Below, one piece after another: positions 7,775-18,028 of a DNA stretch of 64,000 bases (position 1 is the first letter of the stretch; the number at the start of each line of letters is the position of its first letter). The translations under genes were made by a program, and so were the position numbers. This DNA is from Comamonadaceae bacterium (lineage in GTDB: Bacteria; Pseudomonadota; Gammaproteobacteria; Burkholderiales; Burkholderiaceae_C): NCBI GenBank assembly GCA_027488255.1, contig JAIYBZ010000012.1, positions 29,230-93,229 on the forward strand, in the 5' to 3' direction. A model generated the notes under the pieces. It worked only from the letters and a program-made list of their open reading frames with translations, had not been told where the DNA came from and made no database searches.

Positions 7775-9042
7775 TGGGCCCCACCGCGATGGCGCCAACC
7801 GCGCCCGTTCCCTTGATCCGCATGCCGCAAAAACTCATCGTTCTTTTCCTAGCGCTGCTGCTGGGTTTACAGCCGGTCACCACCGATTTGTATTTACCCG
7901 CCCTGCCCGCCTTGACCCAAGGTTTTGGTGCGGGCATGGGCCAAGCGCAACTCACTCTCAGCGCATTGTTGTTGGCCTTTGGTTTGTCGCAGCTGGTCTG
8001 GGGCCCGCTGTCCGATCGCTATGGCCGCCGGCCCATTTTGTTGTGGGGTATGAGTGGCTACACCTTGGCCTCGGTGGCTTGCGCGTTTGCCCCCGACATG
8101 GTTTGGCTGATTGCGGGGCGCACCGTGCAAGGCATCGCCATGGGCGCGGGGGTCATGGCGGCCCGCGCGGTGGTGCGCGATTTGTTTCAACCGGCCCAAG
8201 GCGCTACGGTCATGTCGCAAGGCTTGACGGGCTTGGGCATCATTGCCTGCGCTTGCGCGCCCTTGGGCGGTCTGCTGACCGATGCGTTGGGATGGCGTTA
8301 TGCCCTGCTGATGTTGGCCGTGTTTGGGGCCGTCACTTTGGGCTTGCTGGCATGGCGCTTTGAAGAAACATTGACCCGACCCGACCCGCATGCCCTGCGC
8401 GCGAGGCCGCTTTTGCAAGCCAATGCCGACATCTTGCGCCACCCCGTCTTTCTGACTTGGTGCGCGCTGTCGGCTGGCTCTTACTTGGGCCTGTTCACTT
8501 TCTTGGCCAGCTCTTCGTTTGTGTTTGTCACCTTCATGGGCTACAGCAAAACGGCTTACGGCTTTCTCATGCTGAGCATGTCGCTGTCTTACATCGTGGG
8601 GACCTTCTGGTGCCGCTGGATGTTGCGCCGCACCAGCGTGCACCGCACCGTCGGCATCGCCGCCCTGTTGACGCTGACCGGCGGGCTCAGCATGGCCGCT
8701 TTGGCCTATCTGGGTCAAGGCAAAGATTGGTATGGGGCTTGGGCGGTGATGGTGCCGATGTACATCTTTATGCTCGGTCATGGCGTGCACCAACCCTGTG
8801 GTCAAAGCGGGGCGGTGTCGCCATTCCCCCACCGCGCCGGAACCGCGTCTGCTCTGAACGGCTTTTTGATGATGTTGGGCGCATTCTTCATGGGTGCTTG
8901 GTTGGGCACGCACATGGACCAGCCGGTTTTTGCACTCGCGCATGGCCTGTCGCTGTGGGCCGTGTTCATCACCTTGGTGGCCTGGACCGCCGTGCAGCGG
9001 CATGGACGTCCCGAAGCCATGGTGCCAAAACAGTCGCCATGA
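7774..9042 (+). CDS. Bcr/CflA family multidrug MFS transporter
   Basis: 422 residues with twelve predicted membrane helices. Typical Bcr/CflA features are [12 protein letters not shown] in helix 1 and the MFS motif A loop [14 protein letters not shown] between helices 2 and 3. Motif-C-like [15 protein letters not shown] is in the drug:H+ antiporter group. It probably exports small hydrophobic compounds. The ATG at 7774 overlaps the mutL stop (TGATG), and the gene's own stop overlaps the miaA start (ATGA), so the three genes are translationally coupled. Starts at 7789 or 7825 are possible. An exporter between mutL and miaA is a local insertion into a commonly adjacent pair. Confidence 0.88.
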   Translation: MGPTAMAPTAPVPLIRMPQKLIVLFLALLLGLQPVTTDLYLPALPALTQGFGAGMGQAQLTLSALLLAFGLSQLVWGPLSDRYGRRPILLWGMSGYTLASVACAFAPDMVWLIAGRTVQGIAMGAGVMAARAVVRDLFQPAQGATVMSQGLTGLGIIACACAPLGGLLTDALGWRYALLMLAVFGAVTLGLLAWRFEETLTRPDPHALRARPLLQANADILRHPVFLTWCALSAGSYLGLFTFLASSSFVFVTFMGYSKTAYGFLMLSMSLSYIVGTFWCRWMLRRTSVHRTVGIAALLTLTGGLSMAALAYLGQGKDWYGAWAVMVPMYIFMLGHGVHQPCGQSGAVSPFPHRAGTASALNGFLMMLGAFFMGAWLGTHMDQPVFALAHGLSLWAVFITLVAWTAVQRHGRPEAMVPKQSP

Positions 9043-10013
9043 GCCCAACACCATCTCCCGGGCTGCACCCTGAACGCGCCGATGCCATCGCCCTCGTCGG
9101 CCCAACGGCCAGTGGCAAAACGGCTGCCGCCTTGGCCTTGGCCGAGGCCCTGCAAGGCCGGGGCGGTGCAGAGATCATCAGCGTGGATTCGGCCCTGGTC
9201 TACCGCGGCATGGACATTGGCACCGCCAAACCCAGCCGCGACGAGTTGGCTGCCGTGCCGCATCACCTGATCGACACCCTCGACCCCTTGCAAAGCTACA
9301 GCGCAGCAGAGTTTGCGAAAGACGCTGCACGCTTGATGTTGGACATCCAAGCCCGCGGCAAAACGCCTTTGTTGGTTGGGGGCACCTTGCTTTACCTGAA
9401 GGCCTTGCAGGAAGGCTTGAACGACATGCCGGCCGCCAACTTGGAAGTGCGTCGGCTCATTCAGCAAGAAGCCCAAGAAGTCGGCTGGCCCGCCATGCAC
9501 CACAAATTGGCGGGCATTGACCCTGTCACAGCGGCTCGCCTGGCGCCGGGCGACAGCCAGCGCATTGGTCGTGCGCTGGAAGTGTGGACGGCCACCGGTC
9601 GCACCTTGAGTTCTTTCCACGAAGCCGCCAAAGCCTCGGCACCGACGTGGCGCATTCCGGTCATCAGTCTGGAACCTTCAGACCGTGCGTGGTTGCACCA
9701 GCGCATTGCACAGCGCTTTGAGCAAATGATGGCCGCAGGTTTTTTGGATGAAGTGCACGCCTTGCGAAACCGGGGCGATCTGCATCCCGACCTGCCCTCG
9801 ATGCGCTGCGTGGGCTACAGACAAGCCTGGGAAGGCCTGGACGCAGGCTGGGCGCTGGACGAAATTCGAGACCGCGGGATTTTTGCCACACGGCAATTGG
9901 CCAAGCGCCAAATCACTTGGCTGCGCAGCATGCCCGAGCGGGTGGTGGTGCACGCCGACCAAACATCGGCCACCGAGCAGGTGGTGCAAGCTTGTCAGGC
10001 GGTGTGCCCTTAA
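9039..10013 (+). CDS. miaA: tRNA dimethylallyltransferase MiaA
   Basis: 324 residues. The P-loop is GPTASGKT, followed by the MiaA substrate motif [17 protein letters not shown] (usually DSxQxY) and [11 protein letters not shown]. MiaA adds an isopentenyl group to A37 of tRNAs reading UNN codons, before MiaB methylthiolation. A Gln normally follows DSA; here the visible residue is Leu (DSALVYRG), a conservative oddity common in related betaproteobacteria. Start ATG overlaps the transporter stop. Convergent with arfB, whose stop overlaps by four bases. Confidence 0.95.
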   Translation: MSPTPSPGLHPERADAIALVGPTASGKTAAALALAEALQGRGGAEIISVDSALVYRGMDIGTAKPSRDELAAVPHHLIDTLDPLQSYSAAEFAKDAARLMLDIQARGKTPLLVGGTLLYLKALQEGLNDMPAANLEVRRLIQQEAQEVGWPAMHHKLAGIDPVTAARLAPGDSQRIGRALEVWTATGRTLSSFHEAAKASAPTWRIPVISLEPSDRAWLHQRIAQRFEQMMAAGFLDEVHALRNRGDLHPDLPSMRCVGYRQAWEGLDAGWALDEIRDRGIFATRQLAKRQITWLRSMPERVVVHADQTSATEQVVQACQAVCP

Positions 10014-10438
10014 TCGTCCCCCGCGGGACGCCCTCTGCCTTGTTTGACTTTGGCCTGCTGGGCCTTGCCGGCCAAGCGCCGTTGCACAGAGCCATACGTC
10101 GGCTGGGTCGGTTTGCGGCGTTTGGGGGGCTGGGCGTATTGGTCCAACGTTTCGTGCAAGCGGGCCCAGGCATCGAGGCGGTTCGCCTCTTGGGTGCGAT
10201 GGCGTTGCGCCTTCAGCACAAAGACGCCTTCTTGCGTCAAGCGGCTGTCACCCGACTGCAACCAACGCTGCTTCACGTCGTCGGGCAAAGAAGACTGGGC
10301 CACATCAAAACGCAGCTGAATCGCCGTGGCCACTTTGTTCACATGTTGGCCGCCGGGACCTTGGGCTCGGATGGCGCTCAAGCTGACTTCAGCCTCGTCG
10401 ATGCGCAAGGGGTGTTTCACACCCCAACACCCGCGCAC
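10010..10438 (-). CDS. arfB: alternative ribosome-rescue factor ArfB (YaeJ)
   Basis: About 142 residues. The catalytic motif is [11 protein letters not shown], equivalent to the class-I release-factor GGQ loop, followed by [15 protein letters not shown]. The C-terminus is a basic tail ([20 protein letters not shown]) that in E. coli YaeJ inserts into the empty mRNA channel of stalled ribosomes. There is no stop-codon recognition domain, so it hydrolyses peptidyl-tRNA on non-stop complexes. No ATG is near the conserved region; GTG at 10438 gives the family length, and GTG at 10420 is also possible. The upstream frame extension overlaps the DUF1178 gene and is not used. Confidence 0.85.
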   Translation of the reverse strand: MRGCWGVKHPLRIDEAEVSLSAIRAQGPGGQHVNKVATAIQLRFDVAQSSLPDDVKQRWLQSGDSRLTQEGVFVLKAQRHRTQEANRLDAWARLHETLDQYAQPPKRRKPTQPTYGSVQRRLAGKAQQAKVKQGRGRPAGDD

Positions 10439-10442
10439 GGGC

Positions 10443-11030
10443 TCATTGCAAAGGGCCTTTGAGGCTGTCGGGAATCGGCAATGCCACGACCTCGATGCCC
10501 TCTTCGATGAGGGCCTCGGTTTCCTCTCGGGTGGCTTGGCCACGGATGTTGCGCTCTGCTTTTTCGCCGTAATGGATCTTGCGCGCTTCTTCGGCAAACT
10601 GGGTGCCGACATCTTCGGTGTGGGCCATGACGTGACGAACCATGGTCAACATGGCCGCTTGCAACTGCTGCAAACCGCGCACATCCGCAGGCAAATTGGC
10701 CGGCGATGCGGTCTGTGCAGAAAATGACGTGTCTGAAAGGGTTTGGGTTTGGTGCTTTGCCTTGGCTTGGGCTAGAGCTTGGGCTTGGGCTTGGGCTGGG
10801 CCATGCGGGTGCCGATGGGCCTGCGCCGCGTTGTCAGAGGCTGAGGGGCCATCGGCAGCACCATAACCCAAGTTCAGGCGCGGGGCCGACAAGAGTTTCG
10901 TGATGGCGGTGTCGTTGCACAGGGGGCACGTCAGCAAGCCCCGCGCTTGTTGTGCGTCGTAGTCTTCCTGCGAGCCAAACCAGCCCTCAAAGCTGTGCCC
11001 CTGTGAACATTGGAGGTCCCAGACTTTCAT
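10443..11030 (-). CDS. DUF1178 family protein (zinc-ribbon-like)
   Basis: 195 residues, start MKVWDLQCSQGHSFEGWF. Two Cys pairs (CSQGH near the N-terminus, CPLC at about residue 42) suggest a small metal-binding ribbon, as is usual for DUF1178. A low-complexity Ala-Gln/Ala-Lys stretch (AQAQAQALAQAKAKHQTQ) follows, then a conserved C-terminal domain with DVGTQFAEEARKIHYGE and ATREETEALIEEGIEV. Function is unknown. The family is regularly found downstream of complex I genes in Burkholderiales, here 11 bases after the NUDIX gene. Confidence 0.85.
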   Translation of the reverse strand: MKVWDLQCSQGHSFEGWFGSQEDYDAQQARGLLTCPLCNDTAITKLLSAPRLNLGYGAADGPSASDNAAQAHRHPHGPAQAQAQALAQAKAKHQTQTLSDTSFSAQTASPANLPADVRGLQQLQAAMLTMVRHVMAHTEDVGTQFAEEARKIHYGEKAERNIRGQATREETEALIEEGIEVVALPIPDSLKGPLQ

Positions 11031-11041
11031 GCCCCAAAACC

Positions 11042-11626
11042 TCAAGCCAAGGTTTGCCACGTCAGGGGCCAATCCCCTGCCAACATGTTTTGCAACCAAA
11101 GTGCACCCGTGAGCGTCTTGGCATCGGTGACTTGCCCCTCGCGACACCACGTCATCAAGTCCGAAGGCGTGGCGGTGAAGACGTCCAAGAACTCTTCCGC
11201 GTCCAATTGCCGCGTGCCCAAACTCAGGTCTTTGGCAAACCAAATTTCAATCACTTCGGTGGAATACGCGATCACCGGATGCAACACCCCTGCCCTGGCC
11301 CATTGGCGGGCGGTGTAGCCGGTTTCTTCCCACAATTCACGCTGTGCGCACAGCCAGCCGTCTTCCCCGGCATCGCGCTTGCCCGCCGGAAACTCGATCA
11401 TCACTTGTGCGAAGGGGTAACGGTATTGGCGCTCCAGCACCACCTGCAAGCCCGCAGGGGTATCGAGCAATGGAATGACCATGACCGCCCCGGGATGGAC
11501 GACGTATTCGCGTGTGGCCAAAGACTGGTTGGGCAGGCGAACCGTGTCGCGGAATGCGTGCAAAAAATGGCCGCGCAACAACTCTTGTTGACTGACACGG
11601 TGCTCGATCAGGTGCTCATCAGACAT
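11042..11626 (-). CDS. NUDIX hydrolase, ADP-ribose pyrophosphatase type
   Basis: 194 residues with a perfect NUDIX box: G, five residues, E, seven residues, then RELWEETGY (around residues 78-100). The segment preceding it (AVMVIPLLDTPAGLQVVLERQYR) and the ADP-ribose-type Pro about 16 residues after the box fit the NudF-like group that cleaves ADP-ribose to AMP and ribose phosphate. ATG at 11626 (MSDEHLIEHRV) is preferred; the longer frame would overlap the DUF2818 gene upstream. Likely co-transcribed with the nuo operon. Confidence 0.88.
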   Translation of the reverse strand: MSDEHLIEHRVSQQELLRGHFLHAFRDTVRLPNQSLATREYVVHPGAVMVIPLLDTPAGLQVVLERQYRYPFAQVMIEFPAGKRDAGEDGWLCAQRELWEETGYTARQWARAGVLHPVIAYSTEVIEIWFAKDLSLGTRQLDAEEFLDVFTATPSDLMTWCREGQVTDAKTLTGALWLQNMLAGDWPLTWQTLA

Positions 11627-11648
11627 GTCGAGTCCCCACCGATGGCGC

Positions 11649-11951
11649 TCAATGCTGACGGTGCATGAGGTAACGGTAGACAAATCCTGGGAACGCCAAG
11701 GTCACAAACATGGTGCCTGTGATGGCATAAAACTCCCAGCCTTGGGGGGCAATTTGACCGGCATGGTTTTCGAAGGCCAGACCCACAGCCCCGACCACAA
11801 AATACAGCACCACCAACTCAAGCAAACGCCAAAACAAAGATTTTGATGGGCGTTGGGGGCCGACCATCAAAATGCGCTGATTGGCAAACGGCAAATTGGC
11901 AGCCATCACCGCCAAGGCGAGCAAGATTCCAATTTGCAAATCGCTGGACAT
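11649..11951 (-). CDS. DUF2818 family membrane protein
   Basis: 100 residues with three hydrophobic segments (IGILLALAVMAANLPF, LLELVVLYFVVGAVGLAF, FYAITGTMFVTLAFPGFVY). DUF2818 genes follow nuoN in many Burkholderiales and may assist complex I or simply share its operon; biochemical role is unknown. ATG at 11951 lies 16 bases after the nuoN stop. The upstream extension to 11996 would overlap nuoN and is not used. Confidence 0.85.
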   Translation of the reverse strand: MSSDLQIGILLALAVMAANLPFANQRILMVGPQRPSKSLFWRLLELVVLYFVVGAVGLAFENHAGQIAPQGWEFYAITGTMFVTLAFPGFVYRYLMHRQH

Positions 11952-11967
11952 GGCGGTGTGATCTCGA

Positions 11968-13455
11968 TCAGATTGAGAGCATGCGGGCGATCGCATCCGC
12001 GCAGAGGGCCATCAGAGCGCCCGGCACGATGCCCAACACCAACACCAACAAGCCATTCACCGACAAGACCACGCGCACATCGGCATCGGCCGAAACGGTG
12101 GTGGCGGTCACGGGCTCGTCAAAGTACATGACCTTGACCACGCGCAAGTAATAGAAGGCGCCGATCAGGGACATAATGACTGCAAAAATCGCCAAGCCGA
12201 TGTAGAAGGTTTGCCCTGATACCAGCAAGGACTGCAAGACAGACAACTTGGCATAAAAGCCCACCATCGGGGGAATGCCCGCCATCGAGAACAAGCAGAT
12301 GGCCATCACGCCGGCATACAAGGGGCTGCGTTGGTTCAAGCCCGCCAGATCGGTGATCTCTTCGCTTTCAAAACCTTGTCGTGCCAGCAACATGATCACG
12401 CCAAAGCCGGCCAATGTGGTCAACACATACGACACGATGTAGAACATGGCCGAGCTGTAAGCATTGGCCGCCAAGGTGGTTTGACCATTGATCACGCCCG
12501 CCACAAAACCCAACAAGACGAACCCCATTTGGGCGATGGTGGAGTAAGCCAACATGCGCTTGAGGTTGGTTTGTGCAATCGCAGCCAAGTTGCCAATCAG
12601 CAGCGAACCAATGGCCAGCACAGACAACATTTGCTGCCAATCAAAGGCCAGCGGCAACATGCCCTCGACCAACAAACGAATCATGATGGCAAAGGCCGCC
12701 AATTTGGGTGCACCACCAATCATCAGCGTAGCGGCCGTAGGCGCGCCTTGGTACACGTCAGGAACCCACATGTGGAAGGGCACGGCCCCGATTTTGAAGG
12801 CCAGACCCGAGACGATGAAGACCAGACCAAACACCAGCACTTGGTGATTGACTTGGCCCGAGCCGATGGCCTTGAGCACCTCGGACAACTCGAGACTGCC
12901 GGTCGCGCCATACAACATGGACATGCCGTACAACAAAAAACCCGAAGCCATGGCGCCCAATACAAAGTATTTCATGGCCGCTTCGGTGGCTGCGGTGTGG
13001 TCTCGGCGCAGGGCCACCAAGGCGTAGCTGGACAGCGTCAACAACTCGAGACCCAAATAGATCACGATGAAGTTTTGGCCCGAAATCATGAAGCTCATGC
13101 CCAACAGCGCAAACAGGCTCAGGCTGAACATTTCACCGCCACGCAACATGTCGCGGTCTGCGGCGTAGGGACGCGAATAGACCAAGGTGACCATCACCGC
13201 GATGGCGGCAAAGCACTTGAGCCAATGGCCCATCGGGTCGCTCACCACAAGCCGGCCGAAACCATAGGTGGTTTGACCCGCATCAGCGTACATCGCGTGC
13301 AACACCGCCAAGCCGCCCAAAGACAACAAAGTCAGGACGTAAGTGGCAGTGCGCTTGGGGCTTTTCACGTAGAGGTCGGCCAGTGCAATCACGCAGGCCA
13401 TGACCAACAACACGATCTCCGGATAAATCGTCATCCAGCTGGCGGTGTCCATCAT
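11968..13455 (-). CDS. nuoN: NADH-quinone oxidoreductase subunit N
   Basis: 495 residues, about fourteen membrane helices. One of the three antiporter-like proton-pumping subunits of complex I. The helix 7 region ([19 protein letters not shown]) contains the family motif, and the key Lys and Glu positions of the pump lie in the [12 protein letters not shown] and YSTIAQMGF segments. It is the last nuo gene. Two adjacent ATGs (13455 and 13452) could start translation. Confidence 0.96.
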   Translation of the reverse strand: MMDTASWMTIYPEIVLLVMACVIALADLYVKSPKRTATYVLTLLSLGGLAVLHAMYADAGQTTYGFGRLVVSDPMGHWLKCFAAIAVMVTLVYSRPYAADRDMLRGGEMFSLSLFALLGMSFMISGQNFIVIYLGLELLTLSSYALVALRRDHTAATEAAMKYFVLGAMASGFLLYGMSMLYGATGSLELSEVLKAIGSGQVNHQVLVFGLVFIVSGLAFKIGAVPFHMWVPDVYQGAPTAATLMIGGAPKLAAFAIMIRLLVEGMLPLAFDWQQMLSVLAIGSLLIGNLAAIAQTNLKRMLAYSTIAQMGFVLLGFVAGVINGQTTLAANAYSSAMFYIVSYVLTTLAGFGVIMLLARQGFESEEITDLAGLNQRSPLYAGVMAICLFSMAGIPPMVGFYAKLSVLQSLLVSGQTFYIGLAIFAVIMSLIGAFYYLRVVKVMYFDEPVTATTVSADADVRVVLSVNGLLVLVLGIVPGALMALCADAIARMLSI

Positions 13456-13505
13456 GTGTGTTCTTTCTGTTCTTCTGTTCAGGCTAATCGTTCAATGCCC
13501 GCGGC

Positions 13506-14981
13506 TCAAGGCAACTTGGACAGGGCCACGTGCTTGAGCAAGTCGACCACCGAAGTGTCCATCACGTCAGTGAAGGGTTTGGGGTAGACCCCCATGTACA
13601 AGACCGCGGCGGCCAACAAGGCCATCACCAAAAATTCACGGGCATTGATGTCGGTCAGTTCTTTCACATCGTCATTGACCACGGGGCCAAGATAGACGCG
13701 CTTGAACATCCACAAGGTGTAGGCGGCGCCAAAAATCAAGGCCGATGCGGCCAGCGTGCCGATCCAGAAATTGAATTTGACTGCACCCAAAATGACCATC
13801 CACTCGCCCACAAAACCGGCGGTGCCGGGCAAGCCGCAATTGGCCATGGCAAAGAACAAGGCGAAGGCGGCAAACTTGGGCATCGTGTTGACCACCCCCC
13901 CGTAACTGGCGATTTCACGCGAGTGAACACGGTCGTACAACACGCCAATCGACAAGAACATGGCGGCTGAAACAAACCCGTGGGCAATCATTTGCACAAT
14001 GCCACCGGACACGCCCAGCGGATTAAAAATGAAGAACCCCAAGGTGACGAAACCCATGTGCGCCACCGAAGAGTAAGCCACCAGTTTCTTCATGTCTTGC
14101 TGCACCATGGCCACCAAGCCCACATAGACCACGGCCACCAAGGACAACACGATGATGAACATGCCCCACTCGCGCGCGGCATCAGGCGCGATGGGCATCG
14201 AGAAGCGCAAGAAACCATAGGCGCCCAACTTCAACATGATGGCCGCCAGCACCGCCGAGCCGCCGGTGGGCGCTTCAACGTGCACATCTGGCAACCAAGT
14301 GTGCACGGGCCACATGGGCACCTTGACCGCAAAGGCGGCAAAGAAGGCAAAGAACAACAAGGTCTGCACGTTGCCCGACAAGGGCAGTTGGTGCCAAGTC
14401 AGGATGTCAAAACTGCCGTTTGATGCGGTGTACAAATAAATGAGCGCAATCAGGGTCAGCAATGAACCCATCAAGGTGTACAAGAAAAACTTGAAGGCCG
14501 CATAAATTTTGTTCGGACCGCCCCAGATACCAATGATCAGGTACATCGGGATCAGTGTGGCTTCGAAGAAGACATAAAACAAAATGCCGTCCAAAGCCGT
14601 GAACACACCGATCATCAGGCCCGACAAGATCAAGAAGGCGGCCATGTACTGGTTGACTTTGCGGGTAATGACTTCCCAACCTGCGATGACCACGATCACG
14701 TTGATGAACGCCGTCAACAGCACCAACCACAGCGAAATGCCATCTACCCCCAAGTGATAGTGGACGTTAAAGCGCTCAATCCAGGGCGCTTTTTCAACGA
14801 ATTGCATGGCCGAAGTGCCGAGCTGGAAGCCCGAATACAACGGCAATGTCAGCAAGAAACTGACCACCGAGCCGACAAGAGCCAACCAGCGCACCGCGCG
14901 GGCTTGGCTGTCACGACCAAGGGCCAACAAAACGACACCAAATGCAATCGGTGTCCAGATGGCAAGGCTTAACAATCCCAT
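13506..14981 (-). CDS. nuoM: NADH-quinone oxidoreductase subunit M
   Basis: 491 residues, antiporter-like proton-pumping subunit in the membrane arm of complex I. Landmarks are the essential Glu segment (YVFFEATLIPMYLIIGIWGG), the WPVHTWLPDVHVEAPTGGS loop, and the Lys-containing KLVAYSSVAHMGF helix. The start MGLLSLAIWTP has AGGACG eight to thirteen bases upstream. The 50-base gap to nuoN is free of other features. Confidence 0.97.
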   Translation of the reverse strand: MGLLSLAIWTPIAFGVVLLALGRDSQARAVRWLALVGSVVSFLLTLPLYSGFQLGTSAMQFVEKAPWIERFNVHYHLGVDGISLWLVLLTAFINVIVVIAGWEVITRKVNQYMAAFLILSGLMIGVFTALDGILFYVFFEATLIPMYLIIGIWGGPNKIYAAFKFFLYTLMGSLLTLIALIYLYTASNGSFDILTWHQLPLSGNVQTLLFFAFFAAFAVKVPMWPVHTWLPDVHVEAPTGGSAVLAAIMLKLGAYGFLRFSMPIAPDAAREWGMFIIVLSLVAVVYVGLVAMVQQDMKKLVAYSSVAHMGFVTLGFFIFNPLGVSGGIVQMIAHGFVSAAMFLSIGVLYDRVHSREIASYGGVVNTMPKFAAFALFFAMANCGLPGTAGFVGEWMVILGAVKFNFWIGTLAASALIFGAAYTLWMFKRVYLGPVVNDDVKELTDINAREFLVMALLAAAVLYMGVYPKPFTDVMDTSVVDLLKHVALSKLP

Positions 14982-15003
14982 TTTTATCGCGTCCTCAATA
15001 TCG

Positions 15004-17034
15004 TTAAGCGAGCCAGACGAAATACGTCATCAGCACAAACACGCCCAAAATCATGACCAGGGCATAGTGGTACAAGAAGCCGGATTGGAACCAGCGCACC
15101 ACTCCCGAAACCAAGCCCACGACTTTCCATGACCCATTGACGAAGAAGCCGTCGATGATGGCGCGGTCGCCAACCTTCCACAGGCCTTGTCCGAGACCTC
15201 GGGCACCTTTGGCCAAAATGTTCTCGTTGATCCAGTCCATGAAATATTTGTTTTCCATGACCACGATCAGGGGGCGCAACACGCGCGCAAAGAACGCGGG
15301 CACTTTCGGGTTGATCAAGTACATGTACCAAGCGGTCACCACACCCGCCAAAGCCAACCAGAAGGGGGCTGTGCTGAGGCCGTGCAAAGCCATCGCCACA
15401 GGGCCATGGAACAGCTCACCCAATTGGGTCATGGCGGGGTGCTTGGCGGCATCGACAAAGATCACGTCTTTGAAGAAGTCGCCATACAACATGGGTTGAA
15501 TGGTCATGAAGCCAATCACCACCGATGGAATGGCCAACAACACCAACGGCACCGTGACCACCCATGGCGATTCATGGGGTTTGTCGTGGCCATGGTCGTC
15601 ATGACCGTGGTGGTCATGGCCGTGATGGGCATCGGGATTTTGGTCGTAACGCTCGGCCCCGTGGAACACCAAGAAGTACATGCGGAACGAATAGAAGGCA
15701 GTGACAAACACGCCAGCCAAGACCGCAAAGTTGGCAAAGCCTGCGGCGGGCAAGGTGCTCAGGTGCACGGCTTCGATGATGCTGTCCTTGGAGTAGAAAC
15801 CCGAGAACAAAGGCGTGCCGATCAAAGCCAGCGAACCCAGCAAGGACGTGATCCAGGTGATGGGCATGTACTTGCGCACGCCACCCATCCAACGGATGTC
15901 TTGGTTGTGGTGCATGCCCATGATCACCGAGCCCGCACCCAAGAACAACAAGGCCTTGAAGAAGGCGTGGGTCATCAAGTGGAACACCGCCACTGAGTAA
16001 GCCGAAGCACCCAAGGCCACCGTCATGTAACCGAGCTGAGACAAGGTGGAATAAGCCACCACGCGCTTGATGTCGTTTTGGATGATGCCCAAAAAGCCCA
16101 TGAACAAGGCTGTGATCGCCCCGATCACCATGATGAAGTTCAGCGCAGCGTCGGACAACTCAAACAATGGCGACATGCGGGCCACCATAAAGATGCCGGC
16201 GGTCACCATGGTCGCAGCGTGGATCAGTGCAGAAATGGGGGTAGGACCTTCCATCGAGTCGGGCAGCCACACATGCAAGGGGAACTGCGCAGACTTGCCC
16301 ATGGCGCCGATGAACAAGCTGATGCAGATCACAGTGATCAGCATGCCGTCCAAACCAAAGACATACCAAGGGAAATCGATGGCAGCCAACTCGTTGGCTT
16401 TGGCAAACAACTCGGTGTAATTGAGAGTGCCGGTGTAGGCCACGATCAGGCCAATGCCCAAAATAAAGCCAAAGTCACCGACGCGGTTGACCAAAAAGGC
16501 CTTCATGTTGGCGAAGATGGCCGTCGGTTTGTTGTACCAAAAACCAATCAGCAAATAAGACACCAAGCCCACCGCTTCCCAGCCAAAGAACAACTGCAGC
16601 AAGTTGTTGCTCATGACCAGCATCAACATGGAGAACGTGAACAGCGAAATGTAGGCAAAGAAGCGGTTGTAGCCTTCGTCTTCTTCCATATAGCCAATGG
16701 TGTAGAGGTGCACCATCAGCGAGACGAAGGTCACCACACACATCATCATGGCGGTGATGCCATCCACCAAAAAGCCGATTTCCATCTTCAAGCCGCCCAC
16801 CACCATCCAGGTGTAGAGGGTTTCATTGAAGCGTGCGCCATCGATGACCTGCTTCAAGGTCATGGCCGAGAGAATGAAGGCCACCAGCACACCCAGAATG
16901 GTCAGGGCGTGGGTCAGGCGACGGCCAATCCAGTTGCCACCAAATTGGGTGCCAAAAACACCCGCCAAAATAGCGCCCACCAGAGGCGCGAGCGGCACAG
17001 CCAGCAGCGTGCTTGCGTTGAGGGTTTGACTCAT
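15004..17034 (-). CDS. nuoL: NADH-quinone oxidoreductase subunit L
   Basis: 676 residues, the distal antiporter-like proton-pumping subunit with the long lateral helix at its C-terminus. Conserved segments include FFGWEAVGLVSYLLIGFW (essential Glu), PLHVWLPDSMEGPTPISALI and KRVVAYSTLSQLGYM. A cytoplasm- or periplasm-facing loop between 15580 and 15645 is strongly His/Asp rich (HHGHDHHGHDDHGHDKPHE). Start MSQTLNASTLL at 17034, seven bases after the nuoK stop; the longer frame into nuoK is not used. Confidence 0.97.
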   Translation of the reverse strand: MSQTLNASTLLAVPLAPLVGAILAGVFGTQFGGNWIGRRLTHALTILGVLVAFILSAMTLKQVIDGARFNETLYTWMVVGGLKMEIGFLVDGITAMMMCVVTFVSLMVHLYTIGYMEEDEGYNRFFAYISLFTFSMLMLVMSNNLLQLFFGWEAVGLVSYLLIGFWYNKPTAIFANMKAFLVNRVGDFGFILGIGLIVAYTGTLNYTELFAKANELAAIDFPWYVFGLDGMLITVICISLFIGAMGKSAQFPLHVWLPDSMEGPTPISALIHAATMVTAGIFMVARMSPLFELSDAALNFIMVIGAITALFMGFLGIIQNDIKRVVAYSTLSQLGYMTVALGASAYSVAVFHLMTHAFFKALLFLGAGSVIMGMHHNQDIRWMGGVRKYMPITWITSLLGSLALIGTPLFSGFYSKDSIIEAVHLSTLPAAGFANFAVLAGVFVTAFYSFRMYFLVFHGAERYDQNPDAHHGHDHHGHDDHGHDKPHESPWVVTVPLVLLAIPSVVIGFMTIQPMLYGDFFKDVIFVDAAKHPAMTQLGELFHGPVAMALHGLSTAPFWLALAGVVTAWYMYLINPKVPAFFARVLRPLIVVMENKYFMDWINENILAKGARGLGQGLWKVGDRAIIDGFFVNGSWKVVGLVSGVVRWFQSGFLYHYALVMILGVFVLMTYFVWLA

Positions 17035-17041
17035 ATTCTTA

Positions 17042-17353
17042 TTAACCCTTGAGCGAATTGAGTTCGTCCACGTTGATGCTGTTCTTGTTGCGGAACAACA
17101 GCACGAGGATGGCGAGACCAATGGCGGATTCAGCAGCCGCCACTGTCAGGATAAAAAACACGAACACTTGGCCGTGCATGTCACCCAAATAGTGCGAGAA
17201 CGCCACGAAATTCATGTTCACAGCCAGCAACATCAATTCGATGGCCATGAGCAAAACGATCAGGTTTTTTCGGTTCAAAAAGATGCCGATCACGGCCAAT
17301 GCAAACAGCATGGCGCCCAGCGACAAATAGTGTCCCAGTGTCAATGTCATCAT
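17042..17353 (-). CDS. nuoK: NADH-quinone oxidoreductase subunit K
   Basis: 103 residues with three membrane helices. The conserved buried Glu pair of the proton path is in [16 protein letters not shown] and [12 protein letters not shown]. Membrane-arm subunit between the quinone site and the pumping subunits. The first ATG (17353) overlaps the nuoJ stop by four bases; the second ATG directly after it is also possible. Confidence 0.97.
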   Translation of the reverse strand: MMTLTLGHYLSLGAMLFALAVIGIFLNRKNLIVLLMAIELMLLAVNMNFVAFSHYLGDMHGQVFVFFILTVAAAESAIGLAILVLLFRNKNSINVDELNSLKG

Positions 17354-17991
17354 TTGCTTTCCTCCACGGGGGCTGCAGGAGCAGGCGCAGGCGCCGCCTG
17401 GGTCGCTGCCATCTGGACCACTTGCAAACGGTCCGCCGCACGCACCTTGACTTGCAAAGAGGCGTCAATGGCTTTGCTGTCTTTGCGTTCACGCAAAGTC
17501 AAGGCAATGGCGGCGATCATCGCCACCAGCAAGATAGAGGCGGCAATCTGAATGGGCATCAGGTATTCGGTGTACAGCAAAATGCCCAACGCCTTGCCGT
17601 TGTCGACCGGCACTGCGCCTGCGGCCATGTCGGGCGCTTGTGACAAACGGAAACCCGACAACAACACCGCTGCCATTTCCAAGGCCACGATGGCCCCGAG
17701 AGTGGCCGCCAACGGAAAGTGCTTCCAAAAGCCTTTGCGCAAGATGTCGATGTTGATGTCCAACATCATCACCACAAACAAAAACAGCACCATCACCGCG
17801 CCTAAGTAGACCAGCACCAAGACGATGGCGAGGAATTCGGCGTTCAGTAAAAACCACACGGCGGAGGCTTGCGAAAAAGCCAACATGAGGTACAGCACAG
17901 CATGCACGGGGTTGCGTGCAGTCACCACTCGGAAGGCTGCAAACAGCAGCACCAACGAGAAGAGGTAGAAGAAACCGGTCTTGACGTCCAT
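17350..17991 (-). CDS. nuoJ: NADH-quinone oxidoreductase subunit J
   Basis: 213 residues with five membrane helices, the third containing the flexible [20 protein letters not shown] segment typical of NuoJ. The C-terminal tail after about residue 170 is soluble and ends in an Ala-Pro repeat ([14 protein letters not shown]), longer than in E. coli. Part of the E-channel region of complex I. Lies 37 bases after nuoI. Confidence 0.96.
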   Translation of the reverse strand: MDVKTGFFYLFSLVLLFAAFRVVTARNPVHAVLYLMLAFSQASAVWFLLNAEFLAIVLVLVYLGAVMVLFLFVVMMLDINIDILRKGFWKHFPLAATLGAIVALEMAAVLLSGFRLSQAPDMAAGAVPVDNGKALGILLYTEYLMPIQIAASILLVAMIAAIALTLRERKDSKAIDASLQVKVRAADRLQVVQMAATQAAPAPAPAAPVEESK

Positions 17992-18028
17992 AGGTCTGTC
18001 TTTTTAAATGTTCAGGACGAGATGCCGT

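Noticed and set aside
10439..10612. Long N-terminal extension of arfB.
   Set aside because: It overlaps the 3' part of the DUF1178 gene and adds basic sequence not seen in YaeJ.
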